DNA of 64,000 nucleotides from JAVBKU01 sp031553875 (GTDB lineage Bacteria; Bacteroidota; Bacteroidia; Bacteroidales; Rikenellaceae), in the NCBI GenBank assembly GCA_031553875.1, contig JAVBKU010000011.1:20242-84241 (forward strand), given 5' to 3'. Positions 34,104 to 42,167 of the stretch are shown in pieces; position 1 is the first letter of the stretch, and each line of letters starts with the position of its first letter. Made by a program: the position numbers and the translations under genes. Under the pieces are notes generated by a model. It saw only the letters and a program-made list of their open reading frames with translations, was not told the origin of the DNA and searched no databases.

Positions 34104-34423
34104 AATATGCACAAGGCACGACAATTTTAATGCACGTACAACTCTCCGATATATCTCCGGAGGCGGACTTCTACATTACAGTGGGACAAGGCGGATGTGA
34201 TTGCGAGAAGGTACGGGTAGGCAAATCGGATATGACTCCGGACCAGGACGGGGGATATTCGGGTGAAATCCCTTCACGTATAACCAAAGACATGAAGCCG
34301 GGCAGGTACTATGCCGAAATCTTTGTTAAGGATCCCAGCGGCCGCGATTACGTAGGCCAGGGCGAGAGTATAGACCCCTGTTTTACGATCACATGTTCAA
34401 TGTCTAAAGATCTTGTTGAATAA
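34094..34423 (+). CDS. Small conserved-looking protein next to collagen-like gene
   Basis: This 109-residue protein has an Ig-like or beta-sandwich pattern (TILMHVQLSDISPEADFYITVG, MKPGRYYAEIFVKDPSG) and four cysteines (GGCDCEK, DPCFTITCS). No function is recognised. Overlap with both neighbours shows it is part of the same operon as the collagen-like gene. Confidence 0.6.
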   Translation: MVVKYAQGTTILMHVQLSDISPEADFYITVGQGGCDCEKVRVGKSDMTPDQDGGYSGEIPSRITKDMKPGRYYAEIFVKDPSGRDYVGQGESIDPCFTITCSMSKDLVE

Positions 34424-34851
34424 TGAAAAAGGCCATAATAACATTTTACGATCCACTTGCACTCGAAGATCAGGGCAAGAGTACGGTATTGACTTTTGAA
34501 AAAGGAGCGGACGGTAAGGCCGGGGCCGATGGCAAAGATGGCATAGACGGTGCTGATGGCAAAGATGGTATAGATGGAGCGCCGGGCAAGGATGCCTCGG
34601 TAACAAATAAACCATATACCCTCGCCGTTAACGGATGGGTATATGAGGGCGGTTACTACAAGTCCACGATCACAGACGCGGAGATCGTGGACGGCGCGTA
34701 TGTTCCTGTGACCCTCGCCAACGAAACTCTCGCCGTGGCCGTTGATGCCGACATACAACCGTCCCTGGAATTTGGAGAGGGCTTTATGAAGATAATCGCC
34801 ATAAGCAGGCCGAACGGAAATATTAACATAAATTACACCATCATAACATGA
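34423..34851 (+). CDS. Collagen-like repeat protein
   Basis: This 142-residue protein contains ten or so Gly-X-Y triplets (residues about 28-58, GADGKAGADGKDGIDG then GADGKDGIDGAPGKD) that would form a collagen triple helix. Globular N- and C-terminal parts flank it. Such stalks are common in phage fibres. It is translationally coupled to genes on both sides. A fibre stalk carrying or binding the following LRR-like protein is a reasonable guess. Confidence 0.75.
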   Translation: MKKAIITFYDPLALEDQGKSTVLTFEKGADGKAGADGKDGIDGADGKDGIDGAPGKDASVTNKPYTLAVNGWVYEGGYYKSTITDAEIVDGAYVPVTLANETLAVAVDADIQPSLEFGEGFMKIIAISRPNGNININYTIIT

Positions 34852-35981
34852 TAAACGGAAGTATCATAGGAACGCGGCGAAATGCTGATAAGTGGGTACG
34901 TCCCGCCGATTGGTGGAATCCTGACGAAGTTTATGCCGCATATGTGCCGCCTGTTGGTTATAGAAAACAGGCTGTAATATATGTTTACGATATGTATTCA
35001 CAGCAAAATTTCTCATCCGCACTTCCACTATCTACGCTATTTAAATACTCTGACGGCATAGAGGCGGGACGAGTTAATCATGTTTGGGATAAGGCCTTCG
35101 ATGCGCCAACAAACGAGGGTTATTATATGCGATATATAATAGTATGCGGCCCTGACAACACACGTGATTTAAGTATAAATTTCGGCTCAGGGGATGCCGC
35201 ACTATTATATATAAAAGTATATGACAGTGATTTAACCGTAGTAAGTGCATGGGGCCAGACGAGGCTACAGGCATTTGAAATGGACGATTTAACAACAGCC
35301 AAAACTACTGGTATAAACATACAATTAGGTGGAAATGTAGAAATGGGTAAAGCTATGCTCCCCCTAAATATGGATTATCTAACGACAAGTCTATTTGAGG
35401 GTAGCTCGTACACACCCGAAGTACGTTGGCCTACTCTTGTTAAAGGTATGGGGAATAGGGTTTTTTATAATTGCTTTTCTATGCTTTTCGATGGTTTGAT
35501 AGTAGACGATAACTTCGCCGTAGGTTCTCAAGCGTTTTTCAATTGTTTCCAATTTAATAACAATGAAATATGTAAAAAAATAGTTTCGTTGGGTAGTCAG
35601 TCCATGACTGCGGTCGGGCAACAGGACTATGATTTTTCATCACTGGGAGATGCCGTAATAGAGAATAATATCACTATCGGAACTTCTGTTAGGAGGATGA
35701 AATTCGGCATAAATTATAAAATGCCAGCCGTTGGTCTGCCCTTTGGTAATAACCAAGGCCTTACTGAAATTGAGCTTGCACCGGAGTGGGTTCCGACGAG
35801 GGATATTGATTTCAGAACATATTACACTAAGTTGTCATACTCGAGTATAAAGAGCGGCATATTTGATATGGTGGGCACGACTAACATCCCTATAACATGG
35901 TATTTTAACGCCACACAGCGTAATCAATTTACAGAGGCCGACATACAGATAATGACCGATAAGGGATACATAATAGCATAG
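34848..35981 (+). CDS. Large BspA/LRR-like protein after the lysis genes, possible adhesin tip
   Basis: This 377-residue protein is encoded by AT-rich DNA. It has repeated patterns of the BspA leucine-rich-repeat type (VFYNCFSMLFDG, QAFFNCFQFNNN, LTEIELAPEW) and ends in NQFTEADIQIMTDKGYIIA, a common ending of BspA-like surface domains in Bacteroidetes. No signal peptide is present, consistent with a particle component. It overlaps the collagen-like gene by 4 bp and may be an additional receptor-binding protein or a morphogenetic cargo. Confidence 0.6.
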   Translation: MINGSIIGTRRNADKWVRPADWWNPDEVYAAYVPPVGYRKQAVIYVYDMYSQQNFSSALPLSTLFKYSDGIEAGRVNHVWDKAFDAPTNEGYYMRYIIVCGPDNTRDLSINFGSGDAALLYIKVYDSDLTVVSAWGQTRLQAFEMDDLTTAKTTGINIQLGGNVEMGKAMLPLNMDYLTTSLFEGSSYTPEVRWPTLVKGMGNRVFYNCFSMLFDGLIVDDNFAVGSQAFFNCFQFNNNEICKKIVSLGSQSMTAVGQQDYDFSSLGDAVIENNITIGTSVRRMKFGINYKMPAVGLPFGNNQGLTEIELAPEWVPTRDIDFRTYYTKLSYSSIKSGIFDMVGTTNIPITWYFNATQRNQFTEADIQIMTDKGYIIA

Positions 35982-35986
35982 TAATT

Positions 35987-36241
35987 ATGACAACGACACC
36001 AATAAATGACAAGCTTAATAAAGTGGCGGCGACGGAAGGCTATTGCCTCACAAAATGGACCGCCGGTTGTGGCGAGCCATACCGAGGCACTGACGAGATA
36101 TATCTGTCTATAGCAACCCCCAATCCTTACCGCGAGATCACCACCGAGGAACATGAGCGTCTTAAGGAACTGTATGGGGAGGAAGTCGACGCGCCGGAAG
36201 CGGACGCACTTTCGGAACAACTTGTAGCAGAGGTAATGTAG
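35987..36241 (+). CDS. Hypothetical protein at the right end of the element
   Basis: This 84-residue acidic protein (CLTKWTAGCGEPYRGTDEIYL, ITTEEHERLKELYGEEVDAPEAD) lies 5 bp after the LRR-like gene. It is the last gene before the right arm site and attR. It could be a chaperone for the preceding adhesin, by position only. Confidence 0.55.
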   Translation: MTTTPINDKLNKVAATEGYCLTKWTAGCGEPYRGTDEIYLSIATPNPYREITTEEHERLKELYGEEVDAPEADALSEQLVAEVM

Positions 36242-36267
36242 AAGTCTTACGTTCGCCATCGTTGAGG

Positions 36268-36285
36268 TCACGTATGCATCACGTA
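36268..36285 (+). promoter_or_regulatory. Right arm-type integrase binding site (paired TCACGTA)
   Basis: TCACGTA-TGCA-TCACGTA differs from the left site (11221-11238) at one base in 18. It is in the same orientation and lies 64 bp inside attR. This supports both the boundary and a lambda-like integration mechanism. Confidence 0.7.
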
Positions 36286-36349
36286 GTCGATTATTTAATG
36301 CATGTTAATAATTGATTATAAATGATATAGTATCATTTTGACCAACACT

Positions 36350-36370
36350 TTGGTAAGGAAGAGGTCACGA
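36350..36370 (+). repeat. attR core (21-bp direct repeat with attL)
   Basis: This is identical to 11048-11068. Beyond it, 36371-36397 resembles a degraded tRNA 3' end: the T-stem is conserved as pairs CGAA/TTCG rather than by sequence, followed by CCAGC. The region 36242-36554 otherwise holds this site, an imperfect 9-bp inverted repeat (36451/36474) and the terminator below, with no gene. Confidence 0.9.
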
Positions 36371-36510
36371 AATTAATTTTCGCTTGCCAGCACCCTGCAG
36401 CAGTGACAGCGAAAAAATGAGCGTAGCGAAGTTAATCCTTGTAGTTTCCCTTATTTCTGCAGTAGCGATAGTTCAGAAATAACGACCTTGCCGCCGGGTG
36501 TCGTATCATA

Positions 36511-36545
36511 ATAATAAACGAGGGCTACCAGCCCTCGTTTATTAT
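36511..36545. terminator. Bidirectional hairpin terminator outside attR
   Basis: A 16-bp perfect stem (ATAATAAACGAGGGCT at 36511 with its complement to 36545) has a 3-nt loop. It has A- and T-rich flanks on both sides and lies 10 bp past the end of the minus-strand gene. The core AAACGAGGGC is shared with the hairpin at the integrase stop. Confidence 0.85.
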
Positions 36546-36554
36546 ATAGTAGTG

Positions 36555-37067
36555 TCATTTTTTCTTTGCTGTTACCCAATCAATTTGGTCGGTATACGAA
36601 TTATAATGGGCATGTCCCCACCGGGTAATCATTCCGGGCTTGCCCGTGGCACCAACGAATGGACTTTCGACGTATACCCATATTCCCATTCCGATGCCCG
36701 TTTCAACGTTATACCCTTTCTCTACGGCCCACTTTACAGCAGTCCAGCAGAATCCACCTCCGATAACATCAGCGCCCCAACTCAAATCCTTGGGGATCGT
36801 TACGTCTATCGTACAATTGTTTTTGTTGAATTCGCTTATCTTAAAACTCATTCCTTCCTTCATATTGATACTGTCGTTGAGGCGGGTTACAAGTTCCAGC
36901 GAATCGCGTTGTAGTGCTGCTACCGCTTCGGGATCTTTGGCATCTTTGTCGCCGCCGCAGCTGTCGCACATTACAAACATTACCATGACCGCTGCCAATA
37001 TAAAGGAAATAGCGGTAATTGTATCTTTCTTGCTGGTCTTCTTTTTTCCTTCTTCGGTTGTTCCCAT
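36555..37067 (-). CDS. Membrane-anchored protein of unknown function
   Basis: This 170-residue protein has a Lys-rich cytoplasmic N-terminus followed by one transmembrane segment or lipoprotein-like stretch (ISFILAAVMVMFVMCDSCGG), a short coiled region (LQRDSLELVTRLNDS), and a Gly/Trp-containing C-terminal domain (GADVIGGGFCWTAVKWAVEKG). The family is unknown. It lies just outside attR, so it is host DNA, or a remnant of a previous island, and it is AT-richer than the core. Confidence 0.65.
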   Translation of the reverse strand: MGTTEEGKKKTSKKDTITAISFILAAVMVMFVMCDSCGGDKDAKDPEAVAALQRDSLELVTRLNDSINMKEGMSFKISEFNKNNCTIDVTIPKDLSWGADVIGGGFCWTAVKWAVEKGYNVETGIGMGIWVYVESPFVGATGKPGMITRWGHAHYNSYTDQIDWVTAKKK

Positions 37068-37413
37068 GATTAAATTAGTTTTAGAGGTAGTGTTGGATTT
37101 AGGGATATAGTTGTTTTTGTAACCTTAATTAAACCTAACGTAGCGAACTTTTCCAACCATGCTGACACTTGCGGAATGTGAGTATGGGCGTACGGTAGGG
37201 GTTGATGCGTTACGTGTCAGTAAAGATATTAATAAGATTTCGGTTTTACAAAATGTTTCATGTCTATATATTAGGAATATATTATTATTTTCCTCTATGA
37301 GATATTCGGCATGCGACCTTACTACCTTGTATGGGGCGGGTTTATTTATTAACTTAGCATTAGCAGATTGATTCAAGCGCATTGAAATAATTTACAATAT
37401 ACCCCGATTAAGT
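37068..37413. other. Intergenic stretch, no supported gene
   Basis: This 346-bp stretch contains short overlapping frames on both strands (largest 70-85 codons). Their composition and lack of signal peptide, domain or context give no reason to call them. No hairpin terminator or consensus promoter of good spacing was seen. Confidence 0.5.
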
Positions 37414-37722
37414 ATGAGAATAATCTTGTGTTCATTATTGTTCTTGGTGTCTACGTTATGTGTGACCGTGCGAGCTCAGGACTGTAACTGCAAGGGAATG
37501 AGCCTCTATGGAAGAGTGAAAGTCGTGACGGCATTCCCTGACCTCAAGGTGCAGGTAGTGGAATCATTCCCCGATCTGAAGGTGAAGGTAGTGTCCAGTT
37601 TCCCCGATAAGTGCGGTAAGTGGCAGTTCGTGGAGAATTTCCCCGATTTTACCATACAGTACGTAACCTCCTTTCCAGACATCAAGATAAAATTCGTAGA
37701 ACATTTCCCGGGGAAGCCATGA
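37414..37722 (+). CDS. Secreted short-repeat protein (VKVV-xx-FPDLK repeats)
   Basis: In this 102-residue protein, a signal peptide (1-21, cleaved after VRAQ) and a CNC motif precede six tandem units of about 11 residues built on [K/Q]-V-V-x-[A/S/N]-F-P-D (FPDLKVQVVES, FPDLKVKVVSS, FPDFTIQYVTS, FPDIKIKFVEH). Such regular short beta repeats suggest a small beta-solenoid or stacked fold in the periplasm or on the surface. Function is unknown. It stands alone between the small genes and tRNA-Gly. Confidence 0.8.
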   Translation: MRIILCSLLFLVSTLCVTVRAQDCNCKGMSLYGRVKVVTAFPDLKVQVVESFPDLKVKVVSSFPDKCGKWQFVENFPDFTIQYVTSFPDIKIKFVEHFPGKP

Positions 37723-38000
37723 TATGGCGAGACATTTATGCCGCATGGCTCCCAAGATAAATTTATTATCTTTTGCATCGGTTACTTCCTTCACCTAAAG
37801 CCATATACCATCTGTTTATTGCCTACTACGATAAAAAGAAATGGACACAATATACTAATGGGAAGAAAATATGTCTTTACGAATTCTATTAATGCCTAAC
37901 TCTCCTCTCCCGGAGATGGAAATGCGGGGGGGATATTTAGACGGTCACAAATCACCCACAGACTCACCGCGACTAAAAAGTCAAAAAAATTTGCAGTGAG
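37723..38000. other. Intergenic stretch before tRNA-Gly, no supported gene
   Basis: The gap between the repeat protein and tRNA-Gly (37723-38077) holds only the tRNA promoter at its right end. Short reverse-strand frames here overlap the repeat protein in antisense and are not credible. Confidence 0.5.
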
Positions 38001-38031
38001 TTTGGAATTTACAAATTTCGTAGTAATTTTG
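38001..38031 (+). promoter_or_regulatory. Promoter of tRNA-Gly
   Basis: A perfect Bacteroidetes promoter: TTTG at 38001-38004, 19-bp spacer, TAATTTTG at 38024-38031. Start would be near 38038, about 40 bp before the tRNA. Confidence 0.85.
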
Positions 38032-38077
38032 TGGTCGCTAATGAAGCATCACGGTTAGCAAACGTTCACAACATACT

Positions 38078-38150
38078 GCGGAAATAGCTCAGTTGGTAGA
38101 GCACAACCTTGCCAAGGTTGGGGTCGCGAGTTCGAGTCTCGTTTTCCGCT
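38078..38150 (+). tRNA. tRNA-Gly (anticodon GCC)
   Basis: The acceptor GCGGAAA/TTTCCGC, anticodon stem CAACC/GGTTG around loop TTGCCAA, and T-arm GCGAG-TTCGAGT-CTCGT are complete. CCA is not encoded. Own promoter and terminator make it monocistronic. Confidence 0.95.
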
Positions 38151-38151
38151 C

Positions 38152-38192
38152 AAAATAAAAGAAGCAACCGTCAAGATTGCTTCTTTTATTTT
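38152..38192 (+). terminator. Terminator of tRNA-Gly
   Basis: A 16-bp perfect stem (38152-38167 with 38177-38192) ends in a T-rich arm, directly after the tRNA. Confidence 0.85.
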
Positions 38193-38238
38193 ATAGATAT
38201 GGGGAAGAGTATACCGCAAGGTAAAATCTCTATTACTG

Positions 38239-38538
38239 TTACTTATTCTTCCTCTTGGGATTTTCGGGAAACCAGCCTTTCTTCACGCGTTCCCTTTGTT
38301 CGAAAAGTTCTAATATTGTCCATAGCGAGGTGAAGCCCAGTACGCCCAGCAGCGACGACCAAACTATCTCGCCAACAAATACCGACGCCGCTAGCGAGCC
38401 CAAGCCCAGCAGGAGGAATATCCACCAACAGCGTACTCCCCAGTAGTATTCGGCCTTGATGACGACCGGATGGAACAATCCTATGATCAGAAACGTGGAG
38501 AGGCCTATTATGATGCCCCAGAAGTTGTCGAGTTCCAT
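38239..38538 (-). CDS. DUF4491-type small membrane protein
   Basis: This 99-residue inner-membrane protein has three hydrophobic segments (about 8-28, 38-58, 60-78) and a conserved-looking core YYWGVRCWWIFLLLGLGSL, ending in a basic tail (VKKGWFPENPKRKNK). The pattern matches the DUF4491 family of Bacteroidetes. Function is unknown. It stands alone. Confidence 0.78.
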   Translation of the reverse strand: MELDNFWGIIIGLSTFLIIGLFHPVVIKAEYYWGVRCWWIFLLLGLGSLAASVFVGEIVWSSLLGVLGFTSLWTILELFEQRERVKKGWFPENPKRKNK

Positions 38539-38637
38539 TATTCCAGAAGTTTTTGGTTTGTGTGGCGGTCTAATAACGTGGCCGCATCTGTTTTAGTCTG
38601 CCGGTACGGTGGCTGACGCACCGGCCTGTACTACGTT

Positions 38638-39147
38638 TCAGACGATGGTTTTTTCGAGCAGGAAGTCGTCCATTACGAACCCGCGCCCGATGTCGTGCAC
38701 CCTCTCACCTGAGATGAAAAAGCCATTGTGCAGATACACCTGTACGGAATTGTCGTTGTAGCGGTTCACCGTGAGCCAGATGGCGCGCATGCCATCCTCG
38801 CGGGCGATGCTCTCGATGAATCTGAATGCGTGACGGGCGTGGCCGTGGCCTCTGTGATCCCCGTGGATGTAGAGTTTGCTGAGGAACAGGCGGCCGTCGG
38901 AGTCGTTGTGCACGCCCACGTATCCGACGTTAATACCTCCCTCGGTACGCATGAAGTAGTAGCGGTAGCCCTGGTTGCGGACCTGGTCGGTGATGGCCCG
39001 AGGCGACTGAAACTGCTCGACCATGTAGTCGATTTGCTCCATGGTGAGAAGCTCCGTGAGATAGTACTCGTGCCATATCTCGTCGGCCAGGGCGGCTAAC
39101 GTGGCGATATCTTTATCGGTGATTACGGGGATGAATTCTATGGACAT
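38638..39147 (-). CDS. GNAT-family N-acetyltransferase
   Basis: This 169-residue acetyltransferase carries the acetyl-CoA binding motif A at YIHGDHRGHGHARHAFRFI, preceded by beta4 GYVGVHNDSDGRLFLSKL and followed by AIWLTVNRYNDNSVQVYLHNGF, which is the classical GNAT order. The substrate is unknown (protein N-terminus, amine or antibiotic). A -7 box TATCTTTG (minus, 39178-39185) lies about 30 bp upstream. Confidence 0.9.
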   Translation of the reverse strand: MSIEFIPVITDKDIATLAALADEIWHEYYLTELLTMEQIDYMVEQFQSPRAITDQVRNQGYRYYFMRTEGGINVGYVGVHNDSDGRLFLSKLYIHGDHRGHGHARHAFRFIESIAREDGMRAIWLTVNRYNDNSVQVYLHNGFFISGERVHDIGRGFVMDDFLLEKTIV

Positions 39148-39329
39148 ATATTTTATCTTGGTCTGATTTTATTCCCCCAAAGATAATAATTTCACTTTTT
39201 TTATACGCGAACAACACGAAAAAATACCACAATCCGGTGACTTACTCCCTATTCAACTGGGCAGTCACTGGCGGCGGTTTGATAAGTCAGGCCTCGGACG
39301 GCCCGGGGCTTACCTCCAGTATATGCGGA

Positions 39330-39500
39330 TTATTTCGCTACGTCGTAGAAACAGCGCTTGGGCGAGATGATTTTGCCCTCCTTGGCGAGTTTCTTTATCG
39401 CTTTGTCGGCTTCGGCCTTATCGGCTCCGATAGCCGCAGCTATATCGCCAGGGCGCATAGCTCCCTTTTCTTCGAGAGCCTTGATGATCTTTTCTTCCAT
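39330..39500 (-). CDS. 56-aa winged-helix protein
   Basis: This short frame was read directly from the minus strand: ATG (complement at 39498-39500) to TAA (complement at 39330-39332). The sequence begins MEEKIIKALEEKGAM and continues RPGDIAAAIGADKAEADKAI, a compact winged-helix (helix 1, recognition helix, then wing KEGKIISPKRCFYDVAK). It lies 12 bp downstream of the nitroreductase on the same strand, so they form an operon and the small protein may regulate it or another redox gene (inference). Confidence 0.8.
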   Translation of the reverse strand: MEEKIIKALEEKGAMRPGDIAAAIGADKAEADKAIKKLAKEGKIISPKRCFYDVAK

Positions 39501-39512
39501 GGTTTCAGGAGA

Positions 39513-40115
39513 TTATTTGAATATTTTCAGATGTGTATCGGGGTCGAACGGGGCCTTGGGACCAGGTTCCTGCAACGGTACTCCGAACGGCATCTGGGCT
39601 ATGAGGCTCCAGCTTGTGGGTATCTCCCATTCTTTGGCCACCGCGGCGTCGATAAGAGGATTGTAGTGCTGTAAGGAGGCTCCGAACCCTGCGTCTTCGA
39701 GCATGGTCCACACGGCCAGCTGGTGCATACCTGCGGTGTGCTGCGACCATTGGGGGAATTTCTCGGCGTAGGAAGCGAAGCTGTCCTGGAGGTCCTTGAC
39801 GGCATCGGTATCTTCATAGAAAAGTATCGTCCCGTAGCCTGCGGCGAAAGCTCCTCGCACCTTGGCTTCGGACGACTTGAAGGATTCGCCGCCCACCAGA
39901 CCCCGCAGGGTGTCTAACACTATTTCCCACAGCCGGTCGTGTTGCTTACCCAACATAAGCACCATCCTCGTGGTCTTGGAGTTGAACGCCGAGGGCACGT
40001 GGGTGAGGGCGAAACGCAATATATCTTCTATCTCCCTGTCGGCGATGGGGGAGTTGTCGTCGATGGAGTAGTAGGTCCTGCGGTGGGAAAGGGCTTCCTT
40101 GAAATCTCTTTTCAT
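39513..40115 (-). CDS. Nitroreductase family protein (FMN-dependent, Frm2/HBN-like)
   Basis: This 200-residue flavoprotein of the nitroreductase fold has an N-terminal FMN-binding RRTYYSIDDNSPI with the Arg-rich start, and HVPSAFNSKTTRMVLML, typical of the Frm2/HBN subgroup that acts without the usual long insertions. It also shows the mid-region AVWTMLEDAGFGASLQHYN and the C-terminal LIAQMPFGVP. It would reduce nitro or quinone compounds with NAD(P)H. It is followed by the small winged-helix gene. Confidence 0.88.
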   Translation of the reverse strand: MKRDFKEALSHRRTYYSIDDNSPIADREIEDILRFALTHVPSAFNSKTTRMVLMLGKQHDRLWEIVLDTLRGLVGGESFKSSEAKVRGAFAAGYGTILFYEDTDAVKDLQDSFASYAEKFPQWSQHTAGMHQLAVWTMLEDAGFGASLQHYNPLIDAAVAKEWEIPTSWSLIAQMPFGVPLQEPGPKAPFDPDTHLKIFK

Positions 40116-40190
40116 AACTCTTTCGTTTTTGATTACAGGACTGCACTTGCAATTATTGTGCTACCTTTTGTGCGGCCGCAGAGGTAGGGG

Positions 40191-42068
40191 CTAGTAAGGC
40201 CTGTAATCCTTACGCATCACGTTGATGGTCTTGGGCAGCCATACACGGTAACGCACCCTCTTTTCCCATGTGTCACCCGCCGATGCGAAGTCGCAGAGGA
40301 GGACAGGGTGGGCGTTACGGTCGCCTTCGAGGTCGGTGCCGAGTACCATCGGGGCGGTGAAAGCCATCCACCCGAAGCCTTTGGTCTCTGCGGGGATCAG
40401 CTCCACGAAGCCGTCCTTCGAAGATATAACGCAGCACTCATCCACAAATCCGTCACCAAAGCGGCTGTCGCGCGAGAGTACTACGGGGCCGCGCGTGATG
40501 GCCTGCATCTGGTTGAGCTCCGAGAGACGGCCCCTCATATCGAGCGAGAGCGTTATCTTGTCGCCCGGCTTCCACGTGCGGGTGATGGAATGGTAGGCGC
40601 CGCGTTTGACGGCGGTACGGTCGGAGACGCCGTTCACGGCTATCACGGTCTTTTCGCTCCACGATGGGATGCGCAGGCTTACGGAAAAAGCGAAGGCCTT
40701 TGCGGGATTCAGGGTTATTTCCACGGTACCGTCCTTGGGGTAGGAGGTTTTCTGGGTAACGGTCACAGCATTGCCGTCGATGGTAGCTGAGGCCTGCGAT
40801 TCCGAGTATAGGTTTATTATCAGTGTGTTGCCGCCCGCCTGGTATGCGATCTGGGGTATCATGGCGAAAGCCCTGGGGCCGTTAGCGTTACAGCAGTTGA
40901 TGTGCATCCCGCATTGTTCCTCGCCTTCGGTGCGGCATCCTTCCAGCGGGCTGTACTTGGCGATCTGCGATGCGTCGCCTTTCATCGAGGCGAGCAGGGC
41001 GTTGTAGATGCTGCGTTCGAGGTGGTCGGCGTAGAGGGTATTACCGGTCATATTCAGCAGGCGGTGGCAGAGCTGCATCCATGTGAATGTGACGCAGGTC
41101 TCCATGGTGTGGTAGGTGGGATAGGTCTGCAATGCCGCGCCCCCGTACCAGCACTCGAAAGCGCTGCCCGAGCCGGCGATATTTATCTCATCCTTGATTA
41201 TGTTGTTGGCCGCGTTCTGCACGGCGATAAAGGTGTTGAAGTCGCCGGTCTGCTTGAAAAGTTCGAGGATCCCCTCGTAGCACGACATCATCTCGTAGGC
41301 CTTCTGTCCGTTCTCGCGCGAGAACCACGAGTCGGGGTGGGGATAGCGCTGCGATACCGGCACTCCCGCCATAGCCTTGGCCACGAGGCCCGGGCCCTGA
41401 GGCGATTCGATGTCGGCGAGGATATATTTGGCGAAGTCGAGGTAGCGGGCGTCGCTTGTACGTTCGTAGAGGTAGACAATAGGCTCGAGTATCGAACAGC
41501 TTGCCATGCCGTGGTAGTTACCCGTGGACACGATGCTCACCCTCCCCGGGCCTACCTGTGTCATCAGGTGGTCGGCCAGCTTGCGGGCCGCGTCGAGGGC
41601 TTTCTTGTCGCCCGAGAGGTCGTACCACGCCAGGAGGCCCAGCATGGTGTACTTGCGCCCCCACACGTCCCATTGGGCGAGTTGCGCCTGGGGCGAGTAG
41701 TTGCCTATATAGCCGTCGGATGATTGGGTGGAGATCATCCCCTCGGCCGATTTCTTGATCATCTTATAGAGTTCCGGGTCGCCTGTGTAGCGGTACGAGC
41801 CGATGGCTCCCAGCACCCACTTACCCCAGAATTCCGACTGCCAGCGGCGGATCTCGGTACGGTTGCGGAACGGCTCTATCAGCTCCTCCACGTCCTGAGC
41901 CTTGACCCTTTGGCCCACGCAGGCGTCGATGCGGCTGCCGAGGTAGCCGCCGATCTTGACTTTTTCTATTTTTGATGCATGGGCTTCATTGGATTCTTTG
42001 GCCGGGAGAGCAAGGGTTGAGAAAACCGCCAGAACAGTGAGCAGAGTGTGGAATTTGATAGATCGCAT
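40191..42068 (-). CDS. Secreted GH127-family glycosidase (beta-L-arabinofuranosidase type)
   Basis: This 625-residue enzyme has a signal peptide (1-22). It shows the metal-linked Cys chemistry of GH127: Glu323 and Cys325 in HTMETCVTF, and the Cys pair 392-393 in HINCCNANGPR, one of which would be the nucleophile. An (alpha/alpha)6 barrel spans about 60-400, followed by beta-sandwich domains. Known members release L-arabinofuranose from plant glycoproteins or arabinans; DUF1680 was its earlier name. It is a probable plant-glycan enzyme. No SusC/SusD pair is adjacent. Confidence 0.88.
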   Translation of the reverse strand: MRSIKFHTLLTVLAVFSTLALPAKESNEAHASKIEKVKIGGYLGSRIDACVGQRVKAQDVEELIEPFRNRTEIRRWQSEFWGKWVLGAIGSYRYTGDPELYKMIKKSAEGMISTQSSDGYIGNYSPQAQLAQWDVWGRKYTMLGLLAWYDLSGDKKALDAARKLADHLMTQVGPGRVSIVSTGNYHGMASCSILEPIVYLYERTSDARYLDFAKYILADIESPQGPGLVAKAMAGVPVSQRYPHPDSWFSRENGQKAYEMMSCYEGILELFKQTGDFNTFIAVQNAANNIIKDEINIAGSGSAFECWYGGAALQTYPTYHTMETCVTFTWMQLCHRLLNMTGNTLYADHLERSIYNALLASMKGDASQIAKYSPLEGCRTEGEEQCGMHINCCNANGPRAFAMIPQIAYQAGGNTLIINLYSESQASATIDGNAVTVTQKTSYPKDGTVEITLNPAKAFAFSVSLRIPSWSEKTVIAVNGVSDRTAVKRGAYHSITRTWKPGDKITLSLDMRGRLSELNQMQAITRGPVVLSRDSRFGDGFVDECCVISSKDGFVELIPAETKGFGWMAFTAPMVLGTDLEGDRNAHPVLLCDFASAGDTWEKRVRYRVWLPKTINVMRKDYRPY

Positions 42069-42167
42069 CGGATTATAGTTGTGTTTTAGGAAATGTATTC
42101 TACAAAGATAGGATATGATTTCAGCTCCCTACTGTTGAATTTGATTTATATGCTTTAAAAAATGATA

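Noticed and set aside
37125..37382. Overlapping 70- and 85-codon frames on both strands
   Set aside because: No signal peptide, domain, promoter or operon context; too short and AT-rich to support.
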